From Amycolatopsis thermophila (lineage in GTDB: Bacteria; Actinomycetota; Actinomycetes; Mycobacteriales; Pseudonocardiaceae): a stretch of DNA of 64,000 nt. The notes under the pieces are model-generated. The model saw only the letters and a list, made by a program, of their open reading frames with translations, ran no database searches and was not told the origin of the DNA. Shown here piece by piece: positions 35,326-45,326 of this stretch (within the stretch, counting starts at the first letter, position 1; the number at the start of each line of letters is the position of its first letter). A program made the translations under genes and the position numbers. Location: NCBI RefSeq assembly GCF_030814215.1, contig NZ_JAUSUT010000001.1, positions 2,418,001-2,482,000 on the forward strand, in the 5' to 3' direction.

Positions 35326-35935
35326 GTTCCGCCCGCTCGCCCCTGCCGAGCGTGCGCCCGTGTTCCGCCTGGTCTGCCCGGTCGCCGGTGGCGGGCGTGT
35401 GCGCGTGTTCCGCCTGGTCTGCTCGCTCGCCGGTGTCGAGCGTGTGCCCGTGTTCCGCCTGGTCTGCTCGCTTGCCGGTGTCGAGCGTGCGCGCGTGTTC
35501 CGCCTGGTCTGCTCGCTTGCCGGTGTCGAGCGTGAGCCTGTGTTCCGCCTGGTCTGCTCGCTCGCGGGTGCCGGGCGTGAGCCTGTGTTCCGCCTGGTCT
35601 GCCCGGTCGCGGGTGCCGGGCGTGAGCCTGTGTTCCGCCTGGTCTGCCCGGTCGCGGGTGCCGGGCGTGAGCCTGTGTTCCGCCTGGTCTGCCCGGTCGC
35701 GGGTGCCGGGCGTGAGCCTGTGTTCCGCCTGGTCTGCCCGGTCGCGGGTGCCGGGCGTGAGCCTGTGTTCCGCCTGGTCTGCCCGGTCGCGGGTGCCGGG
35801 CGTGAGCCTGTGTTCCGCCTGGTCTGCCCGGTCGCCGGTGTCGAGCGTGAGCCCGTGTTCCGCCTGGTCGCCGGTGTCGAGCGTGCGCCCGTGTTCCGCC
35901 CGGGCTGCTCGCTCGCCGCTGCCGACCGTGAGCCC
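35324..35935 (+). repeat. 45-bp minisatellite (11 full units)
   Basis: Eleven 45-bp units start at 35360, 35405, 35450 and so on to 35810, then a unit shortened to 36 bp (35855) and a diverged one (35891); a degenerate 36-bp unit starts at the sigma stop codon. The five units from 35585 to 35809 are identical. Because 45 is divisible by 3, several frames stay open. The forward frame VFRLVCPVAGAGREP from a GTG at 35360 shows actinobacterial codon bias but has no ribosome-binding site or homology. Coding status is uncertain; there is no other gene in 35326-35979. Confidence 0.9.
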
Positions 35936-35979
35936 GCGCTCACCGGGTGGGGAGTGCGGCGCTGGGTAAGGATTCAGGC

Positions 35980-37632
35980 ATGGAGCTCCTGTCCCTGATG
36001 GGCGTGCTCGCGGGCGCGCTCGGTCTCACCGCGGTCGCGCGGCGGTTCAACCTGTCGGCGCCCCTGCTGGTCGTCGTGGCGGCGCTGGCCGTCTCGTTCA
36101 TCCCGGGGGTGCCCAGACTGCAGCTGGAGCCGGAACTCGTCCTGACCCTGGTCCTGCCGCCGCTGCTCTACTCGACGGCGCGGGAGAGCTCGTTCGCGCA
36201 GTTCAAGGCCGCCGCCCGGCCGATCATCGGGCTCGGCGTCGTGCTCGTCGTCGTCACCGCGCTCGTCGTCGGGTTCGTGGTGCACCTCCTGCTGCCCGAC
36301 CTGCCGCTCGCATCGGCGTTCGTGCTCGGTGCCGTCGTCTCGCCGCCGGACGCGGTCACCGCGGCCGCGATCGGCCGGCGGCAACGGTTGCCGCGCCGCC
36401 TGATGACCGTCCTCACCGGAGAGAGCCTCGTCAACGACGCCGCCGCGCTGACCCTGTACAAGATCGGTCTCGCCGCGGTCCTCGGCGCGACCGGGTCGCT
36501 CGGCCACGGCTTCCTCGTGTTCGTCGTCGCCGCGGTGCTCGGGATCGGGGTCGGCCTCGCCGCCGGCATGCTCGTCGCGTTCATCCGGCGCCGGCTCGAC
36601 GACCCGCTGATGGAGTCGGTGTTCGGCATCATCGTGCCGTTCGCGGTCTACGTGACTGCGGAGCACCTGCACCCGTTCTCGCACGACTTCAGCGGTTCCG
36701 GCGTTCTCGCGGTCGTCGCGGCCGGCCTGTACCTCGGCGACCGCTCCCTCTACGCCGGCCCGGCCACCCGCGTGCAGGACTCGTCGATCTGGGCGTCCTT
36801 CGACGTGCTGCTCGAAGCGCTCGTCTTCGCGCTCATGGGGTTGCAGCTGCCGTTCGTCCTGGAAAGCGCGAACGCCAACGCGCGCGGCAACGGGGAGCTG
36901 TTCTTCGGCGCGATGGTCGTGCTCGTGGTGGCCATCGCGGTCCGGATCCCGTACGTGTTCCTCAACGCCTACCTGCCGCAGGCTCTCCGGATGTTCGGCC
37001 GCGAACGGGACCGGCCGCCGGCGCGGAACCTGCTCGTGCTGTCGTGGGCCGGGATGCGCGGGGTGGTGACGCTCGCCGCCGCCGCCGGTGTGCCCCTGGT
37101 GACCAACACGGGCCAGCCGTTCCCCGGACGCGACGAGATCCAGCTGTTCGCGTTCGTCGTCGCCATCGGCACCGTGCTGGTCCAAGGGCTCACCCTGCCC
37201 GTGCTGATCCGCAAACTCGGCGTGCACGACAAGGACGACGCCGAACGGGACGCCGAGGAGGAGATGGCCGCCCGCGAGACCGCGATGCACGCCGCGCTGG
37301 AACGCCTCGACGAGCTGACCCCCGAGCTGATCGAGAAGCTCGGCATCCCGCGCGAGAGGGCCGAGCGCCTCGGCAACCGGTTGCGGGCACTGGTCGAGAC
37401 CCGCTACCGCGGCGCCGTCGCGGCGATCTCGCTCAGCGCGGAGGAACGCGAGTCCAGCCCGCACGCCGCGTTCGTCCAGGCCCGCCGCGAACTCCTGCTC
37501 GTGCAGCGCGAAACGATGCTGGCGCAACGCGCCGAGGGCAAACTCGACGACGAGGTGCTGCGCAAGGTCCTGCGGGAGCTGGACCTGGAGGAACTGGCCC
37601 TGTCCGACACCCTCACCGCACGCCTGTCCTGA
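35980..37632 (+). CDS. CPA1-family Na+/H+ antiporter (NhaP type)
   Basis: The protein has 550 residues from the ATG at 35980. About 12 membrane segments fill the first 400 residues, with the ion-binding motif SPPDAVTAAAIGRR (Asp at about 120) and GESLVNDAAALTLYK. A cytoplasmic tail of about 130 residues is rich in charged helices (ERDAEEEMAARETAMHAALERL) and may regulate activity. It exchanges Na+ or K+ for protons. It starts right after the 45-bp repeat array. Confidence 0.92.
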   Translation: MELLSLMGVLAGALGLTAVARRFNLSAPLLVVVAALAVSFIPGVPRLQLEPELVLTLVLPPLLYSTARESSFAQFKAAARPIIGLGVVLVVVTALVVGFVVHLLLPDLPLASAFVLGAVVSPPDAVTAAAIGRRQRLPRRLMTVLTGESLVNDAAALTLYKIGLAAVLGATGSLGHGFLVFVVAAVLGIGVGLAAGMLVAFIRRRLDDPLMESVFGIIVPFAVYVTAEHLHPFSHDFSGSGVLAVVAAGLYLGDRSLYAGPATRVQDSSIWASFDVLLEALVFALMGLQLPFVLESANANARGNGELFFGAMVVLVVAIAVRIPYVFLNAYLPQALRMFGRERDRPPARNLLVLSWAGMRGVVTLAAAAGVPLVTNTGQPFPGRDEIQLFAFVVAIGTVLVQGLTLPVLIRKLGVHDKDDAERDAEEEMAARETAMHAALERLDELTPELIEKLGIPRERAERLGNRLRALVETRYRGAVAAISLSAEERESSPHAAFVQARRELLLVQRETMLAQRAEGKLDDEVLRKVLRELDLEELALSDTLTARLS

Positions 37633-37663
37633 CCGGCGCCGGCCGGCTGCACCGACGGCCTGG

Positions 37664-38593
37664 TCACCGCCCGGCGTGCGCTCCCGAGCTGAGCTCGCCC
37701 AGCAGCTTCCAGGTGCGGCGCTGGTCGTCGGCGCTGCCCAGGTCGGTCTGGGTGAACACCACCTCGGTGGCCCCGGCGTCGAAGTAGCGGCGCACGGCGG
37801 CCGCCACGGTCTCCTCGTCGCCGATCACCGCCAGCTCTCCGGCCCGCGACGCGCCCTCCAGTCCGATGACGCGCTGGTAGGAGGGGATGCGCTCGTAGAA
37901 CGCCAGCTGCTCGACGGCGTTCGCGCGCACCCGCTCGACGTCGGACGTGACCACGCCGGCGACGAACGCGATCACCCGCGGTGGGGCGTCCGCGGCCGCG
38001 GTGATGGCCGGGACGATCTCGGTGTCGAGCACCTTCGGCCCGGCCAGGAACGGCAACGTCCCGTCGGCCAGTTCGCCGGTGGCCCGCAGCGCCTGCGGGC
38101 CCATCGCGGCGACGAGCAGCGGGACCGGCGGCTGCGCGCCCGCCACGGTGGTCGGCCGGGGTGGTGCGGCGGTGAGGACCTCGCCGTGGAAGTCGGCGGT
38201 GCCGGTGGAGAACAGCTCCCGCAGCACGGTCAGGAACTCGCGCAGCCGGGCGATCGGCCGCTCGTAGGTCAGGCCGAAGCTGCCTTCGAGCAGGTCCTTC
38301 GCGCCGAGCGCGAGGCCGAGCTGGAACCGGCCGTGCGTGGCGGCCTGCGCGGTCTGCGCCTGGCTGGAGATCAGCAGCGGGTGCCGTCCGAAGATCGGGA
38401 TCGCCGACGTGCCGACCGTCAGGTCGGGCACCTCACGGCCGACCACCGTGGCCAGCGCCGCCGCGTCGTAGTCGAACCGCTGCCCGAACCACACCGACCG
38501 CACCCCGTCGGCCGCCACCTGTTTCGCCTCGGCGACGATCGCGTCGACGTAGTTGGTCTCGTCCGCCGTGGCCAGCGCCACTCCGATGCTCAT
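37664..38593 (-). CDS. LLM-class F420-dependent oxidoreductase
   Basis: From the ATG at 38593 the protein has 309 residues and the luciferase-like TIM barrel. Visible elements are MSIGVALATADETNYVD, VWFGQRFDYDAAALATVVG, GRFQLGLALGAKDLLEG and PPVPLLVAAMGPQALRATGELADGTLPF, all typical of the F420-dependent actinobacterial subgroup. Substrates cannot be assigned. A perfect 15-bp palindrome lies about 40 bp upstream. Confidence 0.88.
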   Translation of the reverse strand: MSIGVALATADETNYVDAIVAEAKQVAADGVRSVWFGQRFDYDAAALATVVGREVPDLTVGTSAIPIFGRHPLLISSQAQTAQAATHGRFQLGLALGAKDLLEGSFGLTYERPIARLREFLTVLRELFSTGTADFHGEVLTAAPPRPTTVAGAQPPVPLLVAAMGPQALRATGELADGTLPFLAGPKVLDTEIVPAITAAADAPPRVIAFVAGVVTSDVERVRANAVEQLAFYERIPSYQRVIGLEGASRAGELAVIGDEETVAAAVRRYFDAGATEVVFTQTDLGSADDQRRTWKLLGELSSGAHAGR

Positions 38594-38632
38594 GATCACC
38601 GGCAACGGCGGCCGGAGCGGGCGGATTCCCCG

Positions 38633-38647
38633 TCCCACGTCGTGGGA
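38633..38647. promoter_or_regulatory. Palindromic operator candidate upstream of the F420 oxidoreductase
   Basis: TCCCACG-T-CGTGGGA, perfect 7-bp arms around one base, 40 bp upstream of the oxidoreductase ATG. The binding protein is unknown. Confidence 0.45.
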
Positions 38648-38689
38648 ACCGCCCGGGCCGTCCGGCACGCCGACCGAGCCGCCTGACCA

Positions 38690-39117
38690 TGCGATCGGTC
38701 GCTCCCGCGGCGGCTGGGCACCGAAGTGCACCACCTTGTCGACGGAAGCGGCCGGCCGCTGGTGGATCTGGTCGGTCCCGGGCAGGCCGGCGACGCGCCG
38801 ATGTTCCCGCACCCGGCCCGACCGCGTCCGTGGCGATGAGGCCTACTACTCGAGGGCGATCCGCAGGCATTGCGCGCGTCGCATCACCGCGGTGATCGCT
38901 GAACCTGCCGGCCAGATCGGGCACCGCAAGCGCCGCGGCTCCCGCGGCGGCGGGCCACCGGCATTCGGCTCGGCGGACCACCGCGGCCGCAACGTCGTCG
39001 AACGCCGCTTCAACCTGCTCGAACACTGGCGCGGCCTGGCCACTCGCTACGACCAACTCGCCATCGTCCACCATTCCGCGGTCGTCCACGCCGTGGCCAC
39101 CTGGACCAAGGCGTTGT
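38690..39117 (+). pseudogene. Degenerate IS5-family (IS427-like) transposase fragment
   Basis: Translation in two frames gives pieces of an IS5-type DDE transposase. The first is GRSRGGWAPK, continuing after a frameshift as VHHLVDGSGRPLVDLVGPGQ with AGDAPMF. The second is DEAYYSRAIRRHCARR, EPAGQIGHRKRRGSRGG, GRNVVERRFNLLEHWRGLATRYDQLA. The N-terminal third is missing, and at least two frameshifts split the rest, so it is inactive. No terminal inverted repeats or target duplication could be identified. It fills most of the gap between the F420 oxidoreductase and purA. Confidence 0.75.
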
Positions 39118-39127
39118 CAGACGCGCC

Positions 39128-41137
<2,010 letters not shown>

Positions 41138-41232
41138 CCTACCGTCGTCGGTAAATCACCCACAGGTGTTGCTTTGGCCATCTTCATGGCCGACCTTCGG
41201 AGGGTCCTCACCGATCACCCGGAGGCGGCCCC

Positions 41233-41865
41233 ATGCGCATCGCCCGAAACCCGCTGATCGTCGTCGGCCTGTCCGCCCTGCTCACCACCGGCATCGCGGC
41301 CGGCACCGCGGCCGCCGAACCGCCGAACATCCCGTCCGAGTCCACCGCCCGCACCGAGCTGGCGGCGCTGACCGTCAAGGCCGACGGCAGCTCCACCGGC
41401 TACTCGCGCGACAAGTTCCCCCACTGGGACGACCAGGGCGGCAGCTGCAACACCCGCGAGGTCGTGCTCAAGCGCGACGGCACGAACGTCGTCACCGACT
41501 CCAGCTGCGCGGCGACCTCCGGCACCTGGACGAGCCCCTACGACGGCGCCACCTGGACCGCCGCTTCCGACCTCGACATCGACCACGTCGTCCCGCTCGC
41601 CGCGGCGTGGCGGACCGGCGCGTCGGCCTGGACCACCGCCAAGCGCGAGGCGTTCGCCAACGACCTGACCGACCCGCAGTTGATCGCCGTCACCGACAAC
41701 GTCAACCAGGCCAAGGGCGACAAGGCGCCGGACGAGTGGAAGCCGCCGCTGCAGAGCTACTGGTGCACCTACGCGAAGATGTGGATCGACGTGAAGTACG
41801 AGTGGCAGCTCTCCATCGACAGCGCGGAGAAGGCGGCGCTGACCGAGATGCTGGATCGCTGCTGA
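41233..41865 (+). CDS. Secreted HNH-family endonuclease
   Basis: The 210-residue protein has a signal peptide (about 1-28, ending GTAAAE) and a secreted HNH/DUF1524-type nuclease domain. The motif DLDIDHVVPLAAAW (about 113-126) and the later NVNQAKGDKAPDEW are diagnostic. Conserved cysteines (SCNTRE, SSCAATS, YWCTYAKM, LDRC) suggest disulfide bonds outside the cell. Such nucleases may scavenge DNA or act against competitors; no immunity gene is visible. A GGAGG site precedes the ATG. Confidence 0.88.
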   Translation: MRIARNPLIVVGLSALLTTGIAAGTAAAEPPNIPSESTARTELAALTVKADGSSTGYSRDKFPHWDDQGGSCNTREVVLKRDGTNVVTDSSCAATSGTWTSPYDGATWTAASDLDIDHVVPLAAAWRTGASAWTTAKREAFANDLTDPQLIAVTDNVNQAKGDKAPDEWKPPLQSYWCTYAKMWIDVKYEWQLSIDSAEKAALTEMLDRC

Positions 41866-41928
41866 GTCAAGGGTTTCGTGGTTTCGCCCAGGGGCTGGGA
41901 AGCACGGTCCGAACGCCGGGAATGTGCC

Positions 41929-41934
41929 TAGCGT
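41929..41934 (+). promoter_or_regulatory. Leaderless-type -10 box for the peptide importer operon
   Basis: TAGCGT followed by 7 nt and the GTG at 41942. This supports 41942 rather than 41924 as the start of the binding protein. Confidence 0.5.
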
Positions 41935-41941
41935 TGATCAC

Positions 41942-43552
41942 GTGTCTCCCAGCCTCCCCGCGAAAACCCTTCCTCTCGCCGCTGCCGCCGCCGTGCTCGT
42001 GGCCGGATGCTCCGCCGGCTCGACGGCGGCGGACGTGGGGCCGCCGCAGCCCGGCGGCACGCTGACGATCGCCGTCGGGTCGAACCCGGACTGCCTCGAC
42101 CCGCAGCAGACCGGGACGAACGCGAGCCTCAACGTGGGCCGCCAGCTCGTCGACTCCCTCACCGACCAGGACCCGGCCACCGGCGAGATCAAGCCGTGGC
42201 TGGCCGACCGCTGGGAGAGCAACGCCGACTCGACCAGCTTCACCTTCCACCTGCGCTCCGGGGCCACGTTCTCCGACGGCACGCCCGTCGACGCGGCCGC
42301 CGTGAAGACCAGCTTCGACGGGGTCAAGGCGCTGGGCGCGAAATCGCTGCTGGGCCTGGGTTACCTGGCCTCCTACACCGGCGCGACCGTGGTCGACCCG
42401 CAGACCGTGCGGCTCGACTTCGCCGTGCCCAGCGCGCAGTTCCTGCAGGCCAGCTCGACGATGTCGCTGGGCATCCTGGCTCCCGCGGCGTTCGCGAAGA
42501 CGCCGGACCAGCGCTGCCAGGGCGACGGGTTGATCGGCTCCGGCCCGTTCGTCTTCGCGAGCTTCAAGCAGAACGCCGACATCGTCGTCGCCAAGCGCCG
42601 CGGCTACGACTGGGGGTCGTCGCTGTGGCAGCACCGCGGCGAGGCCTACCTCGACGAGATCGACTACAAGATCGTGCCCGAGCCGGGCGTGCGCACCGGC
42701 AGCCTGTTGTCCGGTCAGCTCAGCGCGACCACCGAGGTGCAGCCGGTCGACGAGGCGCAGTTCCAGGGCGGCGGGTTCGGCGAGCAGACCCGCCCGAACC
42801 CGGGGCTGGTGTTCAACCTGCACGCCAACACTTCGCGGGGTGTCCTGGCCGACGAGAAGGTGCGCCAGGCGGTCACGAAGGGCGTGAACCGGCAGGAGGT
42901 GGTCGACACCGTCCTGTCGCCCAACTACAAGCCCGCCACGAGCATCCTGGCCTCGACCACCCCGCTGCACGCCGACCTGTCCGCGCAGCTGGCCCACGAC
43001 CCGGCCGGTGCGGCGCAGCTGCTGGAGTCCGACGGATGGGTCGCCGGCCCGGACGGGATCCGGGTGCGCGACGGGCAGCGACTGACCGCGAAGGTCGTGT
43101 ACGCGCCGGTGTTCAACCAGAGCCAGAGCGTGCTGGAGCTGGTCCAGCAGCAGCTGCGCAAGATCGGCTTCGACCTGGTACTCGAACCGCACACCAGCGC
43201 GGAAACCCTGCAGATCCAGCAGTCCCACGACTACGACTTCCTCTGGTACAACGTCACCCGCGCCGATCCGGACATCCTGCGCAACAACTTCTCCACCAAG
43301 GCCGGCAACCGCAGCCTGCTGCAGCCGGGCAACCCCCTCGACGTCGCGCTGGACGCGCAGGCGGCGACGGTCGATCCGGTGGCGCGCAAGCAGCCCGCGG
43401 AGGAGGCCCAGCGGCTCATCGTCGAACACGCCTACGCGATCCCGGTGTTCGAGCTGACCCAGGTCGTGGCGGTCGGGCCGAACGCGCACGCGATCAACTT
43501 CGAGGCCTCGTCGCGGCTGCAGCTGTTCGACACCTGGGTGTCCCGCTCATGA
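41942..43552 (+). CDS. ABC transporter substrate-binding lipoprotein (family 5, oligopeptide type)
   Basis: From the GTG at 41942 the protein has 536 residues. It has a lipoprotein signal peptide with lipobox LVAGC (Cys near residue 22), then the family 5 solute-binding domain: GGTLTIAVGSNPDCLDPQ, YEPGVRTGSL-like VPEPGVRTGSLLSGQL, and LVFNLHANTSRGVLADEKVRQAV. Family members bind peptides, nickel or opines. A GTG at 41924 would add six residues. It heads an operon with two permeases and a double ATPase, with an ATGA overlap to the first permease. Confidence 0.9.
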   Translation: MSPSLPAKTLPLAAAAAVLVAGCSAGSTAADVGPPQPGGTLTIAVGSNPDCLDPQQTGTNASLNVGRQLVDSLTDQDPATGEIKPWLADRWESNADSTSFTFHLRSGATFSDGTPVDAAAVKTSFDGVKALGAKSLLGLGYLASYTGATVVDPQTVRLDFAVPSAQFLQASSTMSLGILAPAAFAKTPDQRCQGDGLIGSGPFVFASFKQNADIVVAKRRGYDWGSSLWQHRGEAYLDEIDYKIVPEPGVRTGSLLSGQLSATTEVQPVDEAQFQGGGFGEQTRPNPGLVFNLHANTSRGVLADEKVRQAVTKGVNRQEVVDTVLSPNYKPATSILASTTPLHADLSAQLAHDPAGAAQLLESDGWVAGPDGIRVRDGQRLTAKVVYAPVFNQSQSVLELVQQQLRKIGFDLVLEPHTSAETLQIQQSHDYDFLWYNVTRADPDILRNNFSTKAGNRSLLQPGNPLDVALDAQAATVDPVARKQPAEEAQRLIVEHAYAIPVFELTQVVAVGPNAHAINFEASSRLQLFDTWVSRS

Positions 43553-43612
43553 GGCGCTACCTGCTGCACCGCGCCGGGCAGGCGGTGATCGTGCCTGTGG
43601 GCGGCGTTCACG
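43549..43612 (+). other. Out-of-frame 5' end of the first permease gene
   Basis: The ATG at 43549, which overlaps the binding-protein stop, encodes MRRYLLHRAGQAVIV. The rest of the permease (LWAAFTVSFVILYLLPG) is in the +1 frame. One extra base at about 43594-43595, in GTGCCTGTGG, breaks the frame. Confidence 0.8.
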
Positions 43613-44497
43613 GTGTCGTTCGTGATCCTCTACCTGCTGCCGGGCGACGCCGTGCTCGCCAAGCTCGGCGGCGCGGACGCCGGTACCGCGCTCACCGCCG
43701 AGCAGGTGGCGCGTGCGCAGGCCGAGTACGGTCTCGACGACCCGTGGCCGGTGCAGTACGGAAAGCGCTTGCTCGCCGCGCTGCACGGGGACTTCGGCCG
43801 GTCCATCACGACGGGCGACAGCGCCACCCACATGGTGCTGACCGCGCTGCCGCCGACGCTCGCGGTGGCCGGTCTCGGGCTGGTGCTGGCGGTCCTGCTG
43901 GGCGGCGGCGCCGCGCTGGCCGGGACGTACACGCGGCACCGGTGGCTGGGCAACCTGCTGCTCTCGCTACCGGCGCTGGGCATTTCGCTGCCGGTGTTCT
44001 GGGTGGGCCTGGTGCTGATCCAGATCTTCTCGTTCCAGCTGCGGGTGCTGCCGGCGCTGGGCAACCAGGGCGTCCAGTCGCTGATCCTGCCCGCGATCAC
44101 CCTCGCCCTGCCTGCCGGCGCGATCATCGGGCAGGTGCTGGCCAAGAGCCTGCGCACGCAGCTCGCCGAGCCGTACGTGGAGATCGTCCGGGCCCGCGGC
44201 GCCGGCCGTGTCCGGGTCCACTTCGGACACGCGCTGCGCAACGCGGCCATCCCGGCGCTGACCATGCTCGGCGTCGTGACGGGTCAGCTGCTGGCCGGGT
44301 CGGTGGTGACGGAGACGGTGTTCTCCCGCGACGGCGTCGGCCGGGTCACCACCGCCGCGGTCACCGGGCAGGACATCCCCGTGGTGCAGGCGGTGATCGT
44401 GCTCGCCGCGTTCTTCTTCGTGGCGATCAACCTGGTCGTCGACCTGCTCTACCCGTTGCTCGATCCGCGCGTCCGCCGGGAGGCCGCCCGTGTCTGA
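43613..44497 (+). CDS. ABC transporter permease (DppB/OppB type), frameshifted at its 5' end
   Basis: The open frame of 294 residues from the GTG at 43613 has five or so membrane segments and the permease EAA motif (EIVRARGAGRVRVHFGHALRN, quoted in part as RARGAGRVRVHFGHALRN). It lacks the first membrane helix, which is encoded in another frame from the ATG at 43549. Restoring one base would give the normal length of about 315 residues. Either the gene is damaged, the assembly has an error, or a shorter protein is made from an internal start. The next permease overlaps by 8 nt. Confidence 0.8.
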   Translation: MSFVILYLLPGDAVLAKLGGADAGTALTAEQVARAQAEYGLDDPWPVQYGKRLLAALHGDFGRSITTGDSATHMVLTALPPTLAVAGLGLVLAVLLGGGAALAGTYTRHRWLGNLLLSLPALGISLPVFWVGLVLIQIFSFQLRVLPALGNQGVQSLILPAITLALPAGAIIGQVLAKSLRTQLAEPYVEIVRARGAGRVRVHFGHALRNAAIPALTMLGVVTGQLLAGSVVTETVFSRDGVGRVTTAAVTGQDIPVVQAVIVLAAFFFVAINLVVDLLYPLLDPRVRREAARV

Positions 44498-45326
44498 CGT
44501 CCTCGCCGTGCGCGCCCGCGCGGGTTCCGCGCTGCGGCGGCCCGGGCTGGTGCTGTCCGTGTTGCTGCTCGCGCTGGTCGTCGCGTGGGCGCTGGTTCCG
44601 TCGGCGTTCACGCGGTACGACCCGCTGGCCGGTGTGCCACGGGAGAAGCTGCGGGCGCCGTCGGCGGCGCACCTGTTCGGCACCGACGAGACCGGCCGGG
44701 ACGTGTTCGCGCGTGTCGTGCACGGAGCCGGGTTGTCGTTGCGGGCGACGGTGCTGGCGGTGCTGATCGCGCTGGTCGTGGGTTCGGTGCTCGGCCTGAT
44801 CGCCGGGGCGCGGGGCGGCCGGCTCGACTCGCTGCTCATGCGCGTGATGGACGTGCTGCTTGCGATCCCGCCGATCCTGCTGTCGCTGGCGCTGGTCACC
44901 GCGCTCGGGTTCGGTACCACCAAGGTCGCGGTCGCGGTCGGGGTGGCGAACGTGGCGAACTTCGCGCGGCTGATGCGCGCGGAGGTGATCCGCGTGCGCA
45001 GCGGGGTGTACGTCGAGGCGGCGCGGGCGAGCGGCGTTCGGTGGTTCGGCGTGCTGGCGCGGCACATCCTGCCCAACGCGTCCGGGCCGGTGGTGGTGCT
45101 GGCGGTGCTGACGTTCGGCACGGCGGTGCTGGAGATCTCGGCGCTCAGCTTCCTCGGCTACGGCGCGACGCCGCCGTCGCCGGAGTGGGGGTCGCTGGTG
45201 TCCGCGGGCCGCGCGTACCTGGCGAGCGCGTGGTGGATGACGACATTGCCCGGTCTGGTGATCGCCGCGGTGGTGCTGTCGGCGAACCGGTTGTCGAAAG
45301 CTCTGGACGGAGAACGGGATGGCTGA
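44490..45326 (+). CDS. ABC transporter permease (DppC/OppC type)
   Basis: The 278-residue protein has an N-terminal membrane helix, a short periplasmic segment (HLFGTDETGRDVFARVVHG, a DppC signature) and a BPD_transp_1 domain with EAA motif (EAARASGVRWFGVLARHILPN, quoted in part as EAARASGVRWFGVLARHI). It starts with GTG and overlaps the ATPase gene by 8 nt. Confidence 0.92.
   Translation: MSDVLAVRARAGSALRRPGLVLSVLLLALVVAWALVPSAFTRYDPLAGVPREKLRAPSAAHLFGTDETGRDVFARVVHGAGLSLRATVLAVLIALVVGSVLGLIAGARGGRLDSLLMRVMDVLLAIPPILLSLALVTALGFGTTKVAVAVGVANVANFARLMRAEVIRVRSGVYVEAARASGVRWFGVLARHILPNASGPVVVLAVLTFGTAVLEISALSFLGYGATPPSPEWGSLVSAGRAYLASAWWMTTLPGLVIAAVVLSANRLSKALDGERDG

Noticed and set aside
35360-35890. 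CRISPR-like array
   Set aside because: The 45-bp units are contiguous without unique spacers, and there are no cas genes.
33985-35943. A 652-residue minus-strand open frame with TRRNTGSRPAPATGQ repeats
   Set aside because: It is antisense to the ECF42 gene and stays open only because the 45-bp repeat has no stop codons in that frame.
42007-44766. A 919-residue forward open frame through the peptide importer genes
   Set aside because: It is a shadow of the binding protein and permease frames, with Arg/Ala/Gly-rich composition and no homology.
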